From positions 62,001 to 126,000 of the forward strand of contig NZ_JANJZK010000005.1 in NCBI RefSeq assembly GCF_024623185.1: DNA of 64,000 bases. The letters run 5' to 3'. This DNA is from Anaerofustis stercorihominis (GTDB taxonomy: Bacteria; Bacillota; Clostridia; Eubacteriales; Anaerofustaceae). This document shows positions 7,257-16,699 of this stretch, in pieces. Under the pieces are notes generated by a model. The model had not been told where the DNA came from. It was given only the letters and a program-made list of their open reading frames with translations, and searched no databases. The translations under genes were made by a program, and so were the position numbers. How positions within the stretch are numbered: the stretch's first letter is position 1; each line of letters opens with the position of its first letter.

Positions 7257-8888
7257 ATGACATTTACTAATATTCTTACGTTATGCGGGGGCCTCGGGTT
7301 CTTTTTATTTGGGATGAAATACATGGGCGACGGTCTAGAACTTGCTGCCGGAGCAAAAATGAAAAAACTCCTGGAGGCACTTACCCGTAACCCTGTCATG
7401 GGCTTTCTTGTCGGTCTTGTAGTTACTGCGGTAATACAGTCTTCTTCCGCTACCACCGTTATGGTAATGGGCTTCATAAACGCAGGAATGATGACGCTGA
7501 ACCAAGCCGTTGGAATCATTATCGGTGCAAACGTCGGTACGACCGTTACGAGTATAATCATTGCACTTGACATTTCGGCAATAGCACCGGTATGCATTTT
7601 TATCGGAGCAATGCTTCTTTTATTTGCAAAGAAACAAAATAAAAAACATATAGGACAGATTATCCTTGGTTTTGGTATATTGTTCCAAGGCTTAAGCACA
7701 ATGAGCGGAGCAATGGTAAGCCTAAGGACATATCAGCCCTTCATAGACTTCATAAGCAGTGCAAACTCCCCTATTATCGGAGTATTGGTCGGAACTATAC
7801 TTTGTGCTATACTGCAGTCTTCATCTGCGGCAGTAGGTGTACTTCAGGCTTTGGCTCTTCAAGGTCTTATGCCGGCAAGCTTTGCTATATATTTAGTCTG
7901 CGGTGTTAATATAGGTTCTGCTGCACCTCCTCTATTATCAGCTATAAATGCTAAGACAAATGCTAAAAGAGCTTCTTTTATATACCTTATCTATAACTTA
8001 TTTGGAGCAGTCCTTTTCGTTCCGATAGGTATGTTTACTCCCTTTGCGGACTTTGTTACCGGTACATTCTCGGCTCCAGTAGCTCAAGTGGCAATGATAC
8101 ATATCATATTCAAAATAGTTACGGCGTTAGTTCTTCTTCCGTTTACAAACGCGATAGTTAATTTATCATATAAAATTATACCGGACAGAGAACATTCTAG
8201 TAATCTTAGATTTTACTATTTAGACCCTCAAATCGTAACAAACTCAGCATCTTTATTGGTACAAATCATAAGTGAAATAAAGAGGATGGCTGATATTGCA
8301 AAAGACAGTCTTTTTATAGCAGGAAATGATTTTATATATTCAAAGTCCACAGACAGAGACCATATAAAAGAAAACGAAGAACTGGTGAATTGGCTGAGCG
8401 AACATTTAACAGAGTTCTTTATTAAAATAAATTCCATGGAACTTCAAGGTAAAGACTCCGAACATCTATCAAGGATATTCTATGTGATAAACGATATAAA
8501 AAGAATAAACGACCATGCGGTAAACTTGATGGAAAAAAGCGAAGAAGCAGTAAAAAAAGAAGTTAGATTTTCCGATAATGCAAGAAAAGAATTAAAATCT
8601 CTTTTGGATAATGATTTAGAACTTCTTGATAAAGCAGTTGAATCATTTACAAATCAGGAAATAAGCGAAGATGAACAAGTTGAATTATACAGCATAGAAG
8701 AAGAGATAGATAAACTTACTCTAAAAGCACAGGAAAATCACGTATTGAGACTTAGAGAAGGCAGATGCGGAGTATCTACGGGAATGCTTTATATCCAGTC
8801 TTTAACCGATTTTGAACGTGTTGGTGACCATGCCTATAATATTGCATGTGCAGCAAGACAGGACAGTGAAGTTTTAAGAACGATATAA
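7257..8888 (+). CDS. Na/Pi cotransporter family protein with C-terminal PhoU domain
   Basis: A 543-residue protein. The membrane half (about 1-310) carries the duplicated signature of the type II Na/Pi cotransporters, QSSSATTVMVMGF near residue 62 and QSSSAAVGVLQA near residue 186. The soluble half (about 340-540) is a PhoU-like helical domain with FERVGDHAYNIA near the end. It probably imports phosphate coupled to sodium at the cytoplasmic membrane. It is a single-gene unit with a terminator and a Pho-like repeat in front. The start ATG has only a modest AGGGG site about eight bases upstream. A paralogue of the same architecture lies at 43355-45055. Confidence 0.9.
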   Translation: MTFTNILTLCGGLGFFLFGMKYMGDGLELAAGAKMKKLLEALTRNPVMGFLVGLVVTAVIQSSSATTVMVMGFINAGMMTLNQAVGIIIGANVGTTVTSIIIALDISAIAPVCIFIGAMLLLFAKKQNKKHIGQIILGFGILFQGLSTMSGAMVSLRTYQPFIDFISSANSPIIGVLVGTILCAILQSSSAAVGVLQALALQGLMPASFAIYLVCGVNIGSAAPPLLSAINAKTNAKRASFIYLIYNLFGAVLFVPIGMFTPFADFVTGTFSAPVAQVAMIHIIFKIVTALVLLPFTNAIVNLSYKIIPDREHSSNLRFYYLDPQIVTNSASLLVQIISEIKRMADIAKDSLFIAGNDFIYSKSTDRDHIKENEELVNWLSEHLTEFFIKINSMELQGKDSEHLSRIFYVINDIKRINDHAVNLMEKSEEAVKKEVRFSDNARKELKSLLDNDLELLDKAVESFTNQEISEDEQVELYSIEEEIDKLTLKAQENHVLRLREGRCGVSTGMLYIQSLTDFERVGDHAYNIACAARQDSEVLRTI

Positions 8889-8900
8889 AATAAATAAAAA

Positions 8901-8931
8901 AAGGATAGGAAACTTAATCCTATCCTTTTTT
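8901..8931 (+). terminator. Terminator between the Na/Pi cotransporter and hxlA
   Basis: The stem AAGGATAGGA/TCCTATCCTT (8901-8910 and 8918-8927) has T runs on both strands. It can serve both of these convergent genes. Confidence 0.88.
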
Positions 8932-8940
8932 ATGTCTTTC

Positions 8941-9570
8941 TTAATTTATAATGTCAACCATTTTTTTAGCTGTTTCACCGGGATTTTCAGCATTATAAAG
9001 TCCCCCTCCGACAATTATAACGTCGGGACATTCATCGCTTATACTCTTTATAGTATCTACTTTTACTCCCCCGGCAACGCTTACTTTCGTATTTTTAACG
9101 AGTTTCTTAACTCTAATCAAATCTTCAAGAGGATTTGCTCCCAGCTTTTGAGTATCTGAACCGGTATGTACACATATATAGTCTACCCCGATTTTTTCAA
9201 GATAAGATACTCTTTCTTCGAAAACATCTACACAAATCAAATCGACAAGCAATTCTTTACCGACCTCTTTTACCGCTTTTAAAGAGTCTTCTATAGTTTG
9301 ATTATCTGCTGCGGCAAGTACTGTCACTATATCCGCACCCGCATCAAGAGCAATTTTTGTTTCAAATTCGCCTGCATCCATTATTTTAAAGTCGGCAAGG
9401 ATTTTCTTACCAGGAAAAGCTTCTTTCAGCTTTGTGATACCTTCGGCTCCGTATTTATATACAAGAGGAGTACCGAATTCGATGATATCCAAATATTCTT
9501 CACATTCTTTACCTATTTTAATGCATTCATCCAAGCTTTTGGTATCAAAAGCAATTTGTAATTGTTTCAT
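8941..9570 (-). CDS. hxlA: 3-hexulose-6-phosphate synthase (orotidine decarboxylase superfamily)
   Basis: A 209-residue TIM barrel of the HPS/KGPDC group. The superfamily active-site motif DxKxxD is visible as D60-F-K62-I-M-D65 (ADFKIMDAG), with D9 at the end of strand 1. HPS condenses formaldehyde with ribulose 5-phosphate to give hexulose 6-phosphate, and in organisms lacking the oxidative pentose phosphate pathway it can run in reverse to make ribulose 5-phosphate. The usual partner isomerase HxlB is not adjacent, so the direction and partner are unknown. A 3-keto-L-gulonate-6-phosphate decarboxylase is the main alternative; there are no ulaA/sgb-type neighbours. AAGGAG precedes the start. 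Confidence 0.8.
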   Translation of the reverse strand: MKQLQIAFDTKSLDECIKIGKECEEYLDIIEFGTPLVYKYGAEGITKLKEAFPGKKILADFKIMDAGEFETKIALDAGADIVTVLAAADNQTIEDSLKAVKEVGKELLVDLICVDVFEERVSYLEKIGVDYICVHTGSDTQKLGANPLEDLIRVKKLVKNTKVSVAGGVKVDTIKSISDECPDVIIVGGGLYNAENPGETAKKMVDIIN

Positions 9571-9586
9571 TTTATTCTCCTTTTAA

Positions 9587-9616
9587 TAAAAATCCCCGCA
9601 CCTAATAGATGCAGGG
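9587..9616 (-). terminator. Terminator of the cmk-plsC-ispH operon
   Basis: On the minus strand CCCTGCA/TGCGGGG (9610-9616 and 9594-9600) forms a 7-bp stem with one G-U pair, followed by ATTTTTATT. It separates ispH from hxlA. Confidence 0.7.
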
Positions 9617-9630
9617 AATATTTTATAATA

Positions 9631-11631
9631 CTATTCAGATTTTAAAAGATCTCCGAAGATATCGCCTAAAGTTACATTGCTGTCTTCTTTATGATATAAT
9701 TTGTTTCTTTCGATCTTTCTTTTTGGTGGATCCATAGTTTCTTTAATGCTAAGAGAAACTTTTCTTTTGTCTTTGTTAATATCAATGATTTTAACATTTA
9801 CTTCATCACCGGTTTTAACTGCATCTTCAACATTATTTACTCTGTCATGTGATAATTGAGAGATATGAATTAAACCTTCAACATCAGGTATGATTTCAGC
9901 AAATGCACCGAAGTTTGTAGTATTTTTGATTGTAGCTTTAACAGTTTGACCTACAGAATAATTTTCGATAAATTCCTGCCAAGGTTCTTTTGTTAAGTCC
10001 TTAACGCTTAATTTAACTTTGTAATTATCTTTGTCTAATTCTGTTACGATAGCTTTTACGCTGTCACCAACTTTGTATAAATCGTTGATGTTTCCGACTC
10101 TTTTCCAAGCTATATCTGAAATATGGATAAAGCCGTCAACTCCGTTTAAGTCAATGAACATACCGAAGTTTGTGATGTTCTTGATTGGAGCTTCAACTAC
10201 TTTACCGATTTCAAGAGCGGCTATAGCAGCTTCTTTTAATTCTTTTTCTTTTGCTTTTCTTTCTTTGTATGCTTCTTCAAGTAAGATTTTTCTTGAAACG
10301 ATGATTTTGTTCTTTTGTTTGTCAAATTCAACGATTCTGCATTCGATTTCTTTGCCTAGAAGACTGTCAAAATCTTTGATAAATCTTACATCATAGTAAG
10401 AAGCAGGCATAAATGCTTTGATAAATCCTAAATCAACGATCAAACCGCCTTTAACTACTTTTGTTATTTTAGCTTTGACTGTTTCTTTGGAATCATATTT
10501 TTCTTTAGCTTCGTCTAAAGCACCAAGTTCGTCAACTTTGATTTTAGAAAGTGAAACATTGCCTGTTCCGTCATTCATCTTCATGACCATAACTTTGACT
10601 TTATCGCCCTTAGCAGCTTTAGAAGTCAAATCTTCCATTAGGTCGTATAAAAAGTCGGCTTTTTTAACGATACCATCTGATTTATAACCGATGTTCATAG
10701 TTACTTCGTTGTGGTCTACCGCAACGATTTCGCCTTCTACGATATCTCCCTCTCTAAATTCTTTCATTGATTCTTCGATGTTTTTTTCAAAACTATCCAC
10801 CATGTTGTTGTCCATAGTATTAATTACCTCCTCTATTAACTGGGTTGGTGTCGATGCTCCAGCCGTTAGTCCAATATTGTTATATTTCTTTATAGCATCA
10901 TCCAAATCCGAAGCAGTTTCTACAAAGAAAACATTATCGCATTTTGACTTGCTGATTTCTACTAGTTTCTTCGTGTTCGAGCTATGAGTATCACCAACTA
11001 CTACCATAGCTTCCACTTCTGATGCTATTAAACTGGCTTCTTCCTGTCTTACGCTTGTAGCATTACAAATTGTGTTGAAAATCACTACATTAGCGCAGTT
11101 GTCTTTTATTATATTTGTAATATCATCAAAAAGAGCTTCTATTATTGTAGTCTGAGCAACGACACAGACATTTTCGTCTGTAGCGAAGTTTTTAGCTTCT
11201 TCCTTGGAAAAGATTACTTTAGCTTTGTTTTCACACCAGCCGTTAACACCTTTTACCTCAGGATGCTCGCTATCTCCTACAATTACTATAGTATAACCTT
11301 TATTGTGATATTTTTCAACCTTATTTTGAATAGATTTTACATAAGGGCACGTTGCGTCAATCAATTTTAAGTTTTTTTTCTTGATTTTTTCATAAATTTC
11401 CTTACCGACCCCATGAGAACGTATTATGACCGTTCCTTCATCTGTATCGTCGAGATTATCTATTATGGATACTCCCTTTTCTTTAAGTTCATTTGTCACA
11501 TGAACATTATGTATAAGAGGACCGAGTGTATAAACTGTTCCATTGCTGTTTTCACTTGCCTCATAAGCGGTATTAACGGCTTTATTTACTCCAAAGCAGT
11601 AACCCGCACTCTTTGCTTTTCTTATATTCAT
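9631..11631 (-). CDS. ispH: IspH (HMBPP reductase) fused to four S1 RNA-binding domains
   Basis: A 666-residue fusion. Residues 1 to about 280 are 4-hydroxy-3-methylbut-2-enyl diphosphate reductase, the last step of the MEP isoprenoid pathway. The three iron-sulfur ligands are C12 (GYCFG), C95 (DATCP) and C189 (TICNATS). Four S1 domains follow at about 300-370, 385-455, 470-545 and 555-630; the last three contain versions of G-x-FV/A-D/E-x3-G-GLIH. The S1 part resembles ribosomal protein S1. This fusion is known from Clostridia. It is the last gene of the cmk-plsC-ispH operon, one base after the plsC stop. The link to translation is inferred from the domain. Confidence 0.95.
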   Translation of the reverse strand: MNIRKAKSAGYCFGVNKAVNTAYEASENSNGTVYTLGPLIHNVHVTNELKEKGVSIIDNLDDTDEGTVIIRSHGVGKEIYEKIKKKNLKLIDATCPYVKSIQNKVEKYHNKGYTIVIVGDSEHPEVKGVNGWCENKAKVIFSKEEAKNFATDENVCVVAQTTIIEALFDDITNIIKDNCANVVIFNTICNATSVRQEEASLIASEVEAMVVVGDTHSSNTKKLVEISKSKCDNVFFVETASDLDDAIKKYNNIGLTAGASTPTQLIEEVINTMDNNMVDSFEKNIEESMKEFREGDIVEGEIVAVDHNEVTMNIGYKSDGIVKKADFLYDLMEDLTSKAAKGDKVKVMVMKMNDGTGNVSLSKIKVDELGALDEAKEKYDSKETVKAKITKVVKGGLIVDLGFIKAFMPASYYDVRFIKDFDSLLGKEIECRIVEFDKQKNKIIVSRKILLEEAYKERKAKEKELKEAAIAALEIGKVVEAPIKNITNFGMFIDLNGVDGFIHISDIAWKRVGNINDLYKVGDSVKAIVTELDKDNYKVKLSVKDLTKEPWQEFIENYSVGQTVKATIKNTTNFGAFAEIIPDVEGLIHISQLSHDRVNNVEDAVKTGDEVNVKIIDINKDKRKVSLSIKETMDPPKRKIERNKLYHKEDSNVTLGDIFGDLLKSE

Positions 11632-11632
11632 C

Positions 11633-12226
11633 TTACATCTCCTTTAATCTGATGATTTCAGGATAGATTTCTTTTTTGCATATATCTATGCAGTCCTGTG
11701 AAGATAATTTTTTACTGTAGTATTCATCCAAATATATCGGTTTTCCGTAATTTATTATGAGAGGTTTTCTGAATTTGTATTCTCCCCTGATACCTACGGG
11801 AACTATGGGAACTTTCATCCTTGTTGCAAGTAATACAAGCCCTCCTTTGGGTTCAAGCATTTCTTCTTCTGTGAGATTTCTTGTCCCTTCCGGAAAGATA
11901 CCCAAAACTTCTTTATTCTTTAAAACTTTCATAGCTGTTTTAATAGCTACGATATCATTATCTTCTCTTTTTACCGGAATAGCATATACTTTATGTAAAA
12001 ACCAGTTTAAAAACTTGGATTTAAATAAGACATCCTTTGCCATAAAGTGCAGATGCCTACCTTTTATTTGTACGGCCATTAAAACAGGATCCCAAATATG
12101 TATGTGATTTCCGGAAATGATATAAGATGTATCATTATCGGGAAGATTATCAAGCCCCGTGACCTTTACTTTATATACAATTTTTAATAAAACCCTTATT
12201 ATAGGTCTTAGAATATCATATAACAT
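11633..12226 (-). CDS. plsC: 1-acyl-sn-glycerol-3-phosphate acyltransferase
   Basis: A 197-residue acyltransferase. The catalytic HX4D motif is H41-IHIW-D46 and the substrate-binding motif FPEGTR spans residues 111-116. It makes phosphatidic acid from lysophosphatidic acid at the membrane; a hydrophobic N-terminus (about 5-20) fits membrane association. It is compact but within the family range. It sits between cmk (3 bp gap) and ispH (1 bp gap), a gene order familiar from Clostridia. Confidence 0.92.
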   Translation of the reverse strand: MLYDILRPIIRVLLKIVYKVKVTGLDNLPDNDTSYIISGNHIHIWDPVLMAVQIKGRHLHFMAKDVLFKSKFLNWFLHKVYAIPVKREDNDIVAIKTAMKVLKNKEVLGIFPEGTRNLTEEEMLEPKGGLVLLATRMKVPIVPVGIRGEYKFRKPLIINYGKPIYLDEYYSKKLSSQDCIDICKKEIYPEIIRLKEM

Positions 12227-12229
12227 AAA

Positions 12230-12883
12230 TTACCTACTAACCTTATTAATTATAAATTCAACTACATCATCTATATTCATATCAGAAGTATCAACTACTA
12301 CTGCGTCTTCACATATTACAAGAGGGTCTACTTCTCTTGTTTTATCAAGTTCATCTCTGATCTCGATATCTTTTAATATATCTTCATAAGGGACTTCTTT
12401 TCCTATTTCGATATTTTGCAGATATCTTCTCTTTGCTCTTTCTTTGCTTGAAGCGTCAAGGTAAAATTTAAACTCCGCATTTGGAAGAACAACGCTTCCT
12501 ATATCCCTGCCATCCATTATAACGCTTTTACCCTTAGATATTTTGCGCTGGATATTTACCATTTTTTCTCTTACTTCTTTTATTGCGGCATAATCGGATA
12601 CATTTTTATCTATATTTTCAAATCTTATTTCTTTTGTTACGTCTTTATCATTTACAAAAACATTTTCTTTGTCTAAAACAAGGTCTATACTGTCTAAAAG
12701 ATCATTTATACCTTCTTTGTCATTAGCTTTTACATCATTATTTAAAGCATAATAAGTAAACGCTCTGTACATAGAGCCTGTGTCCAAATAAGTTATATTT
12801 AATTTCTTTGCTATTATTTTTGCAACGGTGCTTTTTCCCGAACCTGCGGGACCGTCCACTGCAATATTTATTATGTTATCCAT
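12230..12883 (-). CDS. cmk: Cytidylate kinase
   Basis: A 217-residue (d)CMP kinase with the P-loop GPAGSGKST at residues 11-19 and the segment MDGRDIGSVVLPNAEFKFYL, where DGRDIG is the family signature. It phosphorylates CMP and dCMP to the diphosphates in the cytoplasm. It begins the operon cmk-plsC-ispH. The N-terminal MDNIINIAVDGPAGSGKS is the standard start. Confidence 0.96.
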   Translation of the reverse strand: MDNIINIAVDGPAGSGKSTVAKIIAKKLNITYLDTGSMYRAFTYYALNNDVKANDKEGINDLLDSIDLVLDKENVFVNDKDVTKEIRFENIDKNVSDYAAIKEVREKMVNIQRKISKGKSVIMDGRDIGSVVLPNAEFKFYLDASSKERAKRRYLQNIEIGKEVPYEDILKDIEIRDELDKTREVDPLVICEDAVVVDTSDMNIDDVVEFIINKVSR

Positions 12884-12953
12884 TAATTACCTCTAAATAA
12901 TACAAATACTTACGCTTTATTATATAATATCTTTTTATTTTTAACAAGCTTTT

Positions 12954-13385
12954 TTAGTTCATTTTAACATCAAATAATTTGTTTATTCCTTTACTGAACT
13001 GATATTTTTGACTGACAGGAGGATTTGTAAGTCCATCTGATACTTTTAGTATCAAAATATCAAGTGTACCTTCTTTAAAATTCCTAAGGTCCACTTCCAC
13101 TACATCTTTATCACTTACAGCAAGCGTCATAATATTATCTTTAAGAGTATAATTAAAGTTTTCTTCTCCGTTTACCAGAATTTTTACGTTCTTCGTACTG
13201 CTCAATGACATTTTAATGACTCCGGCTTTTAAATAATTATCGGAGTTTACCAGCTTTGTTTCATTTGAAGAACCGTTACTGACTGTAGATAAGACTTCGT
13301 TTTTATTCATGATATTAAGACCTACGAATAAAACACTTAAGATAACAATAAAACTAAATAAAAATTTTTCAAATTTAAAAACCAT
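12954..13385 (-). CDS. Unrecognised membrane-anchored protein
   Basis: A 143-residue protein that I do not recognise. One hydrophobic segment (about 9-26, FSFIVILSVLFVGLNIM) suggests a signal anchor. The rest looks like an extracytoplasmic beta-rich domain (VKILVNGEENFNYTLKDNIMTLAVSDKDVVEVDLRNF). No lipobox cysteine is present. It lies 70 bp upstream of cmk on the same strand and could be the first gene of that operon. It ends in KLFDVKMN. Confidence 0.65.
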   Translation of the reverse strand: MVFKFEKFLFSFIVILSVLFVGLNIMNKNEVLSTVSNGSSNETKLVNSDNYLKAGVIKMSLSSTKNVKILVNGEENFNYTLKDNIMTLAVSDKDVVEVDLRNFKEGTLDILILKVSDGLTNPPVSQKYQFSKGINKLFDVKMN

Positions 13386-13572
13386 ATTACCACCTATTTC
13401 CTATTTATATTGTATGTATCAGGCAGAAAAAAATACTTTAAATCTAACTTTACAAGTCACTTTATTTAATTAACCTTTTTAATGATTATTGATTAATATT
13501 GATTTAAATATTTAATTCATTAGTAAGGTTACATTATACTGAGCATAAACTTATTTTTATTTTGGCATACCA

Positions 13573-13602
13573 TTGATAATTTAAGATTAAATCCTATATA
13601 AT
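13573..13602 (+). promoter_or_regulatory. Probable promoter of the diguanylate cyclase gene
   Basis: TTGATA (13573-13578) and TATAAT (13597-13602) are separated by 18 bases, 32 bases before the start codon. Confidence 0.6.
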
Positions 13603-13634
13603 ATATATAAATATATCAGAAAGAAATAACGATC

Positions 13635-15548
13635 ATGAAAAAAAATACACTGCTTAAAGTAAACATTTTAATAGGTATAATAATAGTATTGGGTTTTCTT
13701 ATCACTTCTTTTGTTAATTATTATAATAATGTAAAAATAATGAGAGAAGATGTTAAAAACGTTGCAGACCTTACTGCGGAGATAATTTATCATAAAATAG
13801 ATGCTGATTTTACAAAACCTATCAATATTTCTCTGACCATGGCAAACGACACTCTTCTTAAAGACTTTCTCATGAACGAAAATAAAAGAGGAAATGATAA
13901 AAGCTATATAAATACTCTTAAAGATTATCTTTATACTTATAAGAAAAAGTATGATTACGATTCTGTCTTTTTAGTGTCAGTAAAGACAAATAAGTATTAT
14001 CATTATAATGGTATAGACAGGATCCTTGGTAAAAGTAATCCCGAAAATAAATGGTATTATGAGTTTTTAAATTCAAAAGAAGAATATTCTATCAATATAG
14101 ATAATAATGAAGCTTTAAATAATGAAATAACGGTTTTTATAAACTGCAGGATAAAGGATAAAAATAACAATAATCTAGGAGTTGTAGGTGTAGGATTTAA
14201 GGTGGATAATCTTCAGAAATTATTTAGGGATTATGAAAACAAATTCGGCGTAAAGGCTTATTTGATTAATTCTAAAGGAGATATCCAAATATCGACTTCG
14301 AATACCGGTTATGAAAATACAAATATATTCGAGTTAGATAATTTAAAATCGTTAAAAGAACAAATGCTTCTTAACGATAAAAATACAAAATCTTTTTGGT
14401 TTTCTTCAGGTGAAAAGAAAAGTTATATAGTAAATAACTATATAAAAAATCTAAACTGGCATTTAATAATAGATAATGATATGACAAAAATACAAAACAG
14501 TTTCAGAAATCAAATGATGTTTGGAATTCTTACTGTGACCGTAGTAATAATTTTGATAATTCTAATAATAACTAAAATAATTAGAAATTACAGAGATAAC
14601 ATCGAACGACTTACAATAGAAAAAGAAAAGAAGCATCGTACAGTATTCCAAACCGAGACCGCAAAGATTTACGAAAATATATATGAAATAGATATAACGC
14701 ATAATAAGTCAGCAAGTGAAGAGACTGATGAGTATTTTGAAAGCCTCGGCGTACCCGTAAATACTCCTTTTAATGAAGCACTTGATATCATAGCAGAAAA
14801 ACAAATAAAGGAAGAATATCGGTCAGGTTACTTAAATACCTTCAGTCCCAAAAATGTTTTAAAACAATATAATAACGGGATAGAGAGTTTATATTATGAC
14901 TTCATGACAAGAGAAAATAGCGAAGAAGTATACCACTGGGTAAGAATAACGACAAGGATATTTTATTGGGATGATGATAAATCCATAAGGATGCTGGTTT
15001 ACAGGCAAAATATCGATGAAGAAAAATCAAGAGAGTCAAAATTATTTGAAAAAATGGAAAGTGATTCTCTGACCGGTCTTTATAACAAAGCTGCGACGCA
15101 AAATTATATCCATGATATATTATCAAACAGCAAGAATAATAAAGATTATGCATTTTTCATATTTGATATAGATAACTTTAAGAATGTCAATGATACACTT
15201 GGGCATGCTGCCGGTGATAAGGTCATATATGATTTTGCAAATGCAATAAAAGACGAATTTAGGGATAATGACATAATAGGTAGGATAGGCGGAGATGAAT
15301 TTGCAGCCTTTATACCATGTACTGATATGGATATGGTCAAGAAGAAAGCAATGAGTATTCTGGAAAGTTTAAGTTATGAATACACCGATGAAAAAGGTAA
15401 AGTGAATATATCTTCCAGTATAGGAGTATCTACCACATTTGAAAGCGAAAGAGATTTTGAAAGCCTATATAAAAATGCAGATAAGGCACTTTATAAAACT
15501 AAAGAAAACGGAAAGAACGGATTTACTTTGTATGCTGAGATAAAATAA
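13635..15548 (+). CDS. Membrane diguanylate cyclase with extracellular Cache-type sensor
   Basis: A 637-residue signalling protein. Transmembrane segments at about 8-27 and 292-314 bracket an extracytoplasmic sensor region of the dCache type. A PAS-like cytosolic region lies at about 340-460. The GGDEF domain occupies about 475-635 with an intact GGDEF motif (552-556) and an inhibitory I-site RDND (543-546) at the standard five-residue spacing. It should make c-di-GMP in response to an external ligand and be product-inhibited. It is a single-gene unit with its own promoter and terminator. The RBS is weak (AGAAAG). The ligand is unknown. Confidence 0.9.
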   Translation: MKKNTLLKVNILIGIIIVLGFLITSFVNYYNNVKIMREDVKNVADLTAEIIYHKIDADFTKPINISLTMANDTLLKDFLMNENKRGNDKSYINTLKDYLYTYKKKYDYDSVFLVSVKTNKYYHYNGIDRILGKSNPENKWYYEFLNSKEEYSINIDNNEALNNEITVFINCRIKDKNNNNLGVVGVGFKVDNLQKLFRDYENKFGVKAYLINSKGDIQISTSNTGYENTNIFELDNLKSLKEQMLLNDKNTKSFWFSSGEKKSYIVNNYIKNLNWHLIIDNDMTKIQNSFRNQMMFGILTVTVVIILIILIITKIIRNYRDNIERLTIEKEKKHRTVFQTETAKIYENIYEIDITHNKSASEETDEYFESLGVPVNTPFNEALDIIAEKQIKEEYRSGYLNTFSPKNVLKQYNNGIESLYYDFMTRENSEEVYHWVRITTRIFYWDDDKSIRMLVYRQNIDEEKSRESKLFEKMESDSLTGLYNKAATQNYIHDILSNSKNNKDYAFFIFDIDNFKNVNDTLGHAAGDKVIYDFANAIKDEFRDNDIIGRIGGDEFAAFIPCTDMDMVKKKAMSILESLSYEYTDEKGKVNISSSIGVSTTFESERDFESLYKNADKALYKTKENGKNGFTLYAEIK

Positions 15549-15550
15549 TA

Positions 15551-15585
15551 AAAAAGAAGATACTTTAGAGGTATCTTCTTTTTTA
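15551..15585 (+). terminator. Terminator of the diguanylate cyclase gene
   Basis: The stem AAAAGAAGATAC/GTATCTTCTTTT (15552-15563 and 15571-15582) has a 7-base loop and a T run. Confidence 0.88.
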
Positions 15586-15615
15586 TTGTAGTTTTAAATT
15601 TATTTTCTGTATTTA

Positions 15616-16569
15616 TTATTTACATAAATCTATAATAAGTTCGTTAAACTTTTTATTCTCACTCCACTGCGGGAAATGACATGATTTTTCAAAAAGAAAA
15701 AATTGCTTATCAGTTTCTATGGTATCAAAATAATCTTTGACCAATTTAGATGATACATGTCTGTCGTGTTCTCCCTCAATAAATATAACAGGGACTTCGT
15801 ATTTTACTTGATTTTCAAAATTTACTTTCATAAGTTCCTGCCATAAATACTTTATGGACTGCAAACTCCCCTTTTGGCGTTTATATAAATCCGGTACTGA
15901 ATAATATTTTGAAAATAAAAATGGTGTTACCAGTGAGTTATAATTTGTTTTTCCATATAGTGAACCTTTATATTTTACAACCTGTTTTGTGACATACAGT
16001 AAATCTTTTAGCCAGTCATCTCCAACATAAGTGCAGTCTATTTTCTTTAGTTTTTCCTTTGTCTTTTCGTCAGCATGTGTAAGTGCATAATCATAAGCAG
16101 CTTTACATGACTTTCTCATGTTTACTACTTGTCCGCAGCCTATATATTTTATTACCATTTCAGGGTGCTTTCGTATAAATTTTAGCCCAAGTACAGAACC
16201 CCATGAATGACCCAATATATATAATTTTTCTTGGTTAAATCTTTTTGTTAGTAATTTTGATAATTTGTAAATATCTTCTAAAAACATATCAATGGTGATT
16301 TCGCTGTTTTTAAAGTCATAATATGATTTACCCGCACCCCTTTGTTCCCAAACTACGACGGTAAAATGACTTTCCAGTTCCCTGTTATACTTTAGAACTA
16401 ACGGAAGAGCGCTGTCCCCCGGACCTCCGTGAAGATAAAGAAGTAATGGTAAATTTTCTTTCTCGGCTCTTATGGAAACATATTGCTTTTTACCGTTCAG
16501 TTCAATTTTTGATTGTTCATTAATATACATTTCTTTCTCGTTTCTTATATTGTAAAACTGATTTTCCAT
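15616..16569 (-). CDS. Alpha/beta hydrolase, proline-iminopeptidase-like
   Basis: A 317-residue cytosolic hydrolase. The oxyanion motif HGGPG (47-51) is followed by the nucleophile S122 in GHSWGSVLG, with probable acid D269 (GEHD) and base H298 (SCHFP). HGGPG plus GxSWG is typical of the prolyl aminopeptidase (S33) group, though many members hydrolyse other esters or amides. No signal peptide is seen. It is flanked by a convergent cyclase gene and, 130 bp upstream, the serCA operon end, so it is probably transcribed alone. The substrate cannot be told. Confidence 0.85.
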   Translation of the reverse strand: MENQFYNIRNEKEMYINEQSKIELNGKKQYVSIRAEKENLPLLLYLHGGPGDSALPLVLKYNRELESHFTVVVWEQRGAGKSYYDFKNSEITIDMFLEDIYKLSKLLTKRFNQEKLYILGHSWGSVLGLKFIRKHPEMVIKYIGCGQVVNMRKSCKAAYDYALTHADEKTKEKLKKIDCTYVGDDWLKDLLYVTKQVVKYKGSLYGKTNYNSLVTPFLFSKYYSVPDLYKRQKGSLQSIKYLWQELMKVNFENQVKYEVPVIFIEGEHDRHVSSKLVKDYFDTIETDKQFFLFEKSCHFPQWSENKKFNELIIDLCK

Positions 16570-16699
16570 AACATTGAATATTGCTGATATTTCATTTTGA
16601 CTTATATATATAACTTTTGAATTTCTAAATAAATTTTAATTATTTATAGACATTTATTATTTGTATTTAGATAATCAACTTTAATTTTTAATATCTCTT

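Noticed and set aside
7241-7699. Minus-strand frame of 152 codons opposite the first Na/Pi cotransporter
   Set aside because: It lies entirely inside a well-recognised gene in antisense and has no family resemblance.
10031-10687. Several plus-strand frames opposite ispH::S1
   Set aside because: They are mirror frames of the S1 repeats, with serine/leucine-rich composition and no start signals.
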